DNA of 34,067 bases from Hyphomonadaceae bacterium. GTDB taxonomy: Bacteria; Pseudomonadota; Alphaproteobacteria; Caulobacterales; Aquidulcibacteraceae. The notes below the pieces were generated by a model. The model searched no databases. It saw only the letters and a program-made list of their open reading frames with translations, and had not been told where the DNA came from. Positions within the stretch are counted from its first letter, which is position 1. The number at the start of each line of letters is the position of its first letter. Below are positions 32,261-34,067 of this stretch, one piece after another. A program made the translations under genes and the position numbers. The DNA is taken from assembly GCA_014378995.1 (NCBI GenBank), contig JACMMP010000236.1, forward strand, positions 1 to 34,067. Reading direction: 5' to 3'.

Positions 32261-33520
32261 TCAGGCGTCCTCATCTTCAAGGACGCGCCGGGCAGCGGAA
32301 GGCCCGTCACGCGCAAGGTCCGCCGCTTGCTCGCGCCATTCCTCTTGATCGATGCGGCCCTGCAGGCGCAGGTGCTGATCGATCCAGGCGACGTGTTCGG
32401 ACGTCCACGCGGCGATCTGGTCGTAGTGAAAGACGCCGAGCGCATAGAGCGTCGATTGCTGCAGCTGGCTGATGCTGTCGATCAGCGTGAAATCGTCCGG
32501 CGCGCCGTTGCGCGCTGAGGCAAGCACTGCGGGCTTCGCGCCGCGCCGCGGTTGCGGACGCGGAACTTGGGGCGGCGGCGCTGCTTCAGCGATTGGCTCA
32601 TCAGATTGCGACGCGACCGGCTCCGGCTCCGCGACGACCGAATCGCGTTGCTCAAGATGGCGCACGCGCGCTTCAAGATAGCGGGCGCGCCATCTCCAAA
32701 TGTCGGGATCTGAAGAAACCGCGCGCGCTGGCGGTTCTGGCTCCAGGCTGCGTTCGCTTTCGGCTGGCGCTTGCGCCTGGAGGTGCGCCACGCGGCGCTC
32801 AAGATAAAGCAGGCGCCAGCGCAGCAGAACATCGATATCGGCGTCCGAGGCAAATGGCGTCGGCTCAGCTTCTTGCCCGTCCGCATCCACGTCAGACGTT
32901 GGCGAAGTCAGTGCGCGCACTTGCTGCTCGAGGTAGGCGGCGCGCTCTTGCGCTTCACGCGCACGCCATTCGGGCAGCGGCGAGGCCCCCGCAGCAGGCG
33001 CGGATTGCGATTCGAGATAGCGCACACGTTGCTCGAAGTAGCGAAGCCGCCACGAGAGCAGCGCGCTGTCGTCCTCGGCAGCGGGCTTGATCTCGGTTTC
33101 GATTTCCTGTGCGCGCGCCGCCTCGTGCGCAGCGTTCAGGTCGCGCAGGCGCGCAAGCTCTTCTGCGTCCGCGTCCTGTTGATCGAGCTTGCGGCGCAGC
33201 TCGGCCGCTTCACCGGAGACGTCATTGGCGCGTGAGCGCGCGGTTTCCAGCGCGTGTTCGAGTTCGGCGATGCGGCTGTCGCGGATGCGCGCCAAGCTGT
33301 CGGCAGCCTCTGCGCGCGCGCGCTCCGCTTCGCTATCCGCTGCCGCGTTGTCGTCGCCAGCGGCGAGGCGGCCAAGATCGCGGACAAGACGGTCGCGTTC
33401 ACGGCGCATAGCCAGGCGCGACGGCGCAGCGCGCTGAGCTGCATAAATCCAGCCGGCGGCGCCGGCAGAAACCGCCGTCAACACCAGCCAGATGAACAAT
33501 TGGCCGATCAGATAGATCAT
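32261..33520 (-). CDS. Membrane-anchored coiled-coil protein with four WR repeats and an HhH-like tail
   Basis: 419 residues. TM helix at 3-27 (LIGQLFIWLVLTAVSAGAAG); charged coiled coil about 35-140; then four copies of a ~17-residue unit with consensus hhxWRhRYLExRVxxLE at 154-170, 184-204 (most diverged), 232-248 and 274-290, separated by Pro/Ala/Glu-rich linkers; a Pro/Arg-rich spacer; and a C-terminal module 341-403 (DDFTLIDSISQLQQSTLYAL, GVFHYDQIAAWT, WIDQHL, GRIDQEEW). That module resembles the COG3743-type helix-hairpin-helix domain, but the expected GxGP hairpin reads DSISQ. Coupled to the OmpA gene by an ATGA overlap. Function unknown. Confidence 0.8.
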   Translation of the reverse strand: MIYLIGQLFIWLVLTAVSAGAAGWIYAAQRAAPSRLAMRRERDRLVRDLGRLAAGDDNAAADSEAERARAEAADSLARIRDSRIAELEHALETARSRANDVSGEAAELRRKLDQQDADAEELARLRDLNAAHEAARAQEIETEIKPAAEDDSALLSWRLRYFEQRVRYLESQSAPAAGASPLPEWRAREAQERAAYLEQQVRALTSPTSDVDADGQEAEPTPFASDADIDVLLRWRLLYLERRVAHLQAQAPAESERSLEPEPPARAVSSDPDIWRWRARYLEARVRHLEQRDSVVAEPEPVASQSDEPIAEAAPPPQVPRPQPRRGAKPAVLASARNGAPDDFTLIDSISQLQQSTLYALGVFHYDQIAAWTSEHVAWIDQHLRLQGRIDQEEWREQAADLARDGPSAARRVLEDEDA

Positions 33521-34067
33521 GACGGCGCTCCGCTGACGTAGAACTCAATCCGGCGATTGCTCGCCTGCCCCTCCGGCGTTTCGTTGCCGACGCGGGGATT
33601 GTCGGGGCCGTAGCCGCGCGCACTGAGACGCCCGCTCTCCACACCCTGCGCCGCCAGATAATTGGCGACGGCGTTTGCGCGGGCGCGGGAGAGTTCCATG
33701 TTCATCTCGCGTTCGCCCTGATTGTCAGTGTGGCCGGCTGCTTCGATCGCGAAGCGATCGCACCGCAGCGCCACAGACGCGAGCGAGTCGAGGACGCGCC
33801 GGCTGGACGGATCGATCGTCGCGGAGCCGGCGGCGAAAGTGATGACGTTGCGCTCCATCAGGCGATCGAATGCGCGCTCGCACGTTTCAGCGTCGCCGGT
33901 AGCGAGGTTCAGGCCCTGCAGTTCGGGATGCTCGACATCGAGGCCATCGACGGTAACGGCAAGGCGCGCCCGAAACGGCGCGGGCGGATCGGCGAACGCC
34001 TCGCGCACCGCCTCAACGCCCTCGGGCGCGCCATCGCCGATGAAGGCGATCTGCGCGTCGACGATGC
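33517..34067 (-). CDS. OmpA-family protein, 5' end beyond the window
   Basis: The frame is open to the window edge (IVDAQIAFIGDGAPEGVEAV reads into 34067), so the N-terminus is missing; at least 183 residues are present. The C-terminal 115 residues are an OmpA/MotB peptidoglycan-binding domain: ITFAAGSATIDPSSRRVLDS, IEAAGHTDNQGEREMNMELS, RARANAVANYLAAQGV, GYGPDNPRVGNETPEGQASN, RRIEFYV. The Asp in GHTDNQG and Arg in NRRIEF for diaminopimelate binding are present. The preceding region (LAVTVDGLDVEHPELQGL...) looks like a BON-type or repeat domain, not certain. Its stop overlaps the start of the WR-repeat protein. Confidence 0.88.
   Translation of the reverse strand, partial: IVDAQIAFIGDGAPEGVEAVREAFADPPAPFRARLAVTVDGLDVEHPELQGLNLATGDAETCERAFDRLMERNVITFAAGSATIDPSSRRVLDSLASVALRCDRFAIEAAGHTDNQGEREMNMELSRARANAVANYLAAQGVESGRLSARGYGPDNPRVGNETPEGQASNRRIEFYVSGAPS

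Overview
The window is a dense, high-GC chromosomal segment from an alphaproteobacterium. The ppx/gppA - rlmE - guaB - (VOC) - rRNA methyltransferase - guaA neighbourhood, the short Ppx/GppA protein without a C-terminal HD domain, the HspQ protein and the many ATGA start/stop overlaps suggest a Caulobacterales/Hyphomonadaceae-type organism. That placement is inference from gene content, not a search. No CRISPR array, integrase, transposase or rRNA is visible. One tRNA, tRNA-Lys(TTT), is present.

Layout. 1-10.2 kb, mostly minus strand: guaA (3' end cut by the window edge), a divergent DUF2061 membrane protein, an unrecognised two-TM protein of lower GC, a small basic protein, a FAD monooxygenase, a small unknown protein, then a minus-strand run ppx/gppA > rlmE > guaB > VOC > RsmB/NOP methyltransferase. 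10.4-10.8 kb: hspQ on the plus strand with its terminator. 10.8-16.3 kb: an arginine succinyltransferase (AST) operon read on the minus strand as M20 hydrolase > astA > astD > astB > small lipoprotein, with every junction overlapping. 16.4-18.8 kb: two tandem OmpA-type porin/anchor genes, each with a strong intrinsic terminator. 18.8-19.6 kb: a structured non-coding stretch, a 43-residue membrane peptide and tRNA-Lys. 19.6-23.3 kb: glpK, whose 3' end runs antisense into the tRNA, a three-gene set resembling a phage lysis module, and a nitronate monooxygenase. 23.4-28.8 kb: methylmalonyl-CoA mutase small and large subunit genes, with a membrane-anchored GH25 lysozyme and a 2-TM protein between them, all translationally coupled. 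28.8-34.1 kb: a second member of the low-GC two-TM family, a YhhN lysoplasmalogenase, recQ, a coiled-coil/'WR-repeat'/HhH-like membrane protein, and a partial OmpA gene coupled to it.

How the genes work together: guaB and guaA make GMP from IMP. rlmE and the NOP-type methyltransferase modify rRNA. The ast genes degrade arginine, and the M20 hydrolase may replace the absent AstE. mutA/mutB convert methylmalonyl-CoA to succinyl-CoA. OmpA proteins, lipoproteins, the lysis-like trio and GH25 act in or on the envelope.

Least expected features: (1) a pair of related membrane proteins with a shared HP[DN]REI[KR] C-terminal signature, 26 kb apart and in atypical base composition; (2) interspersed palindromic elements of at least two families, one of which lies in frame inside mutB and is translated as part of the interdomain linker; (3) GH25 plus a small membrane protein locked into the mutase operon; (4) a lysis-like trio bracketed by palindromes; (5) a protein with four 'WRxRYLE' repeats and a degenerate helix-hairpin-helix tail coupled to an OmpA protein.
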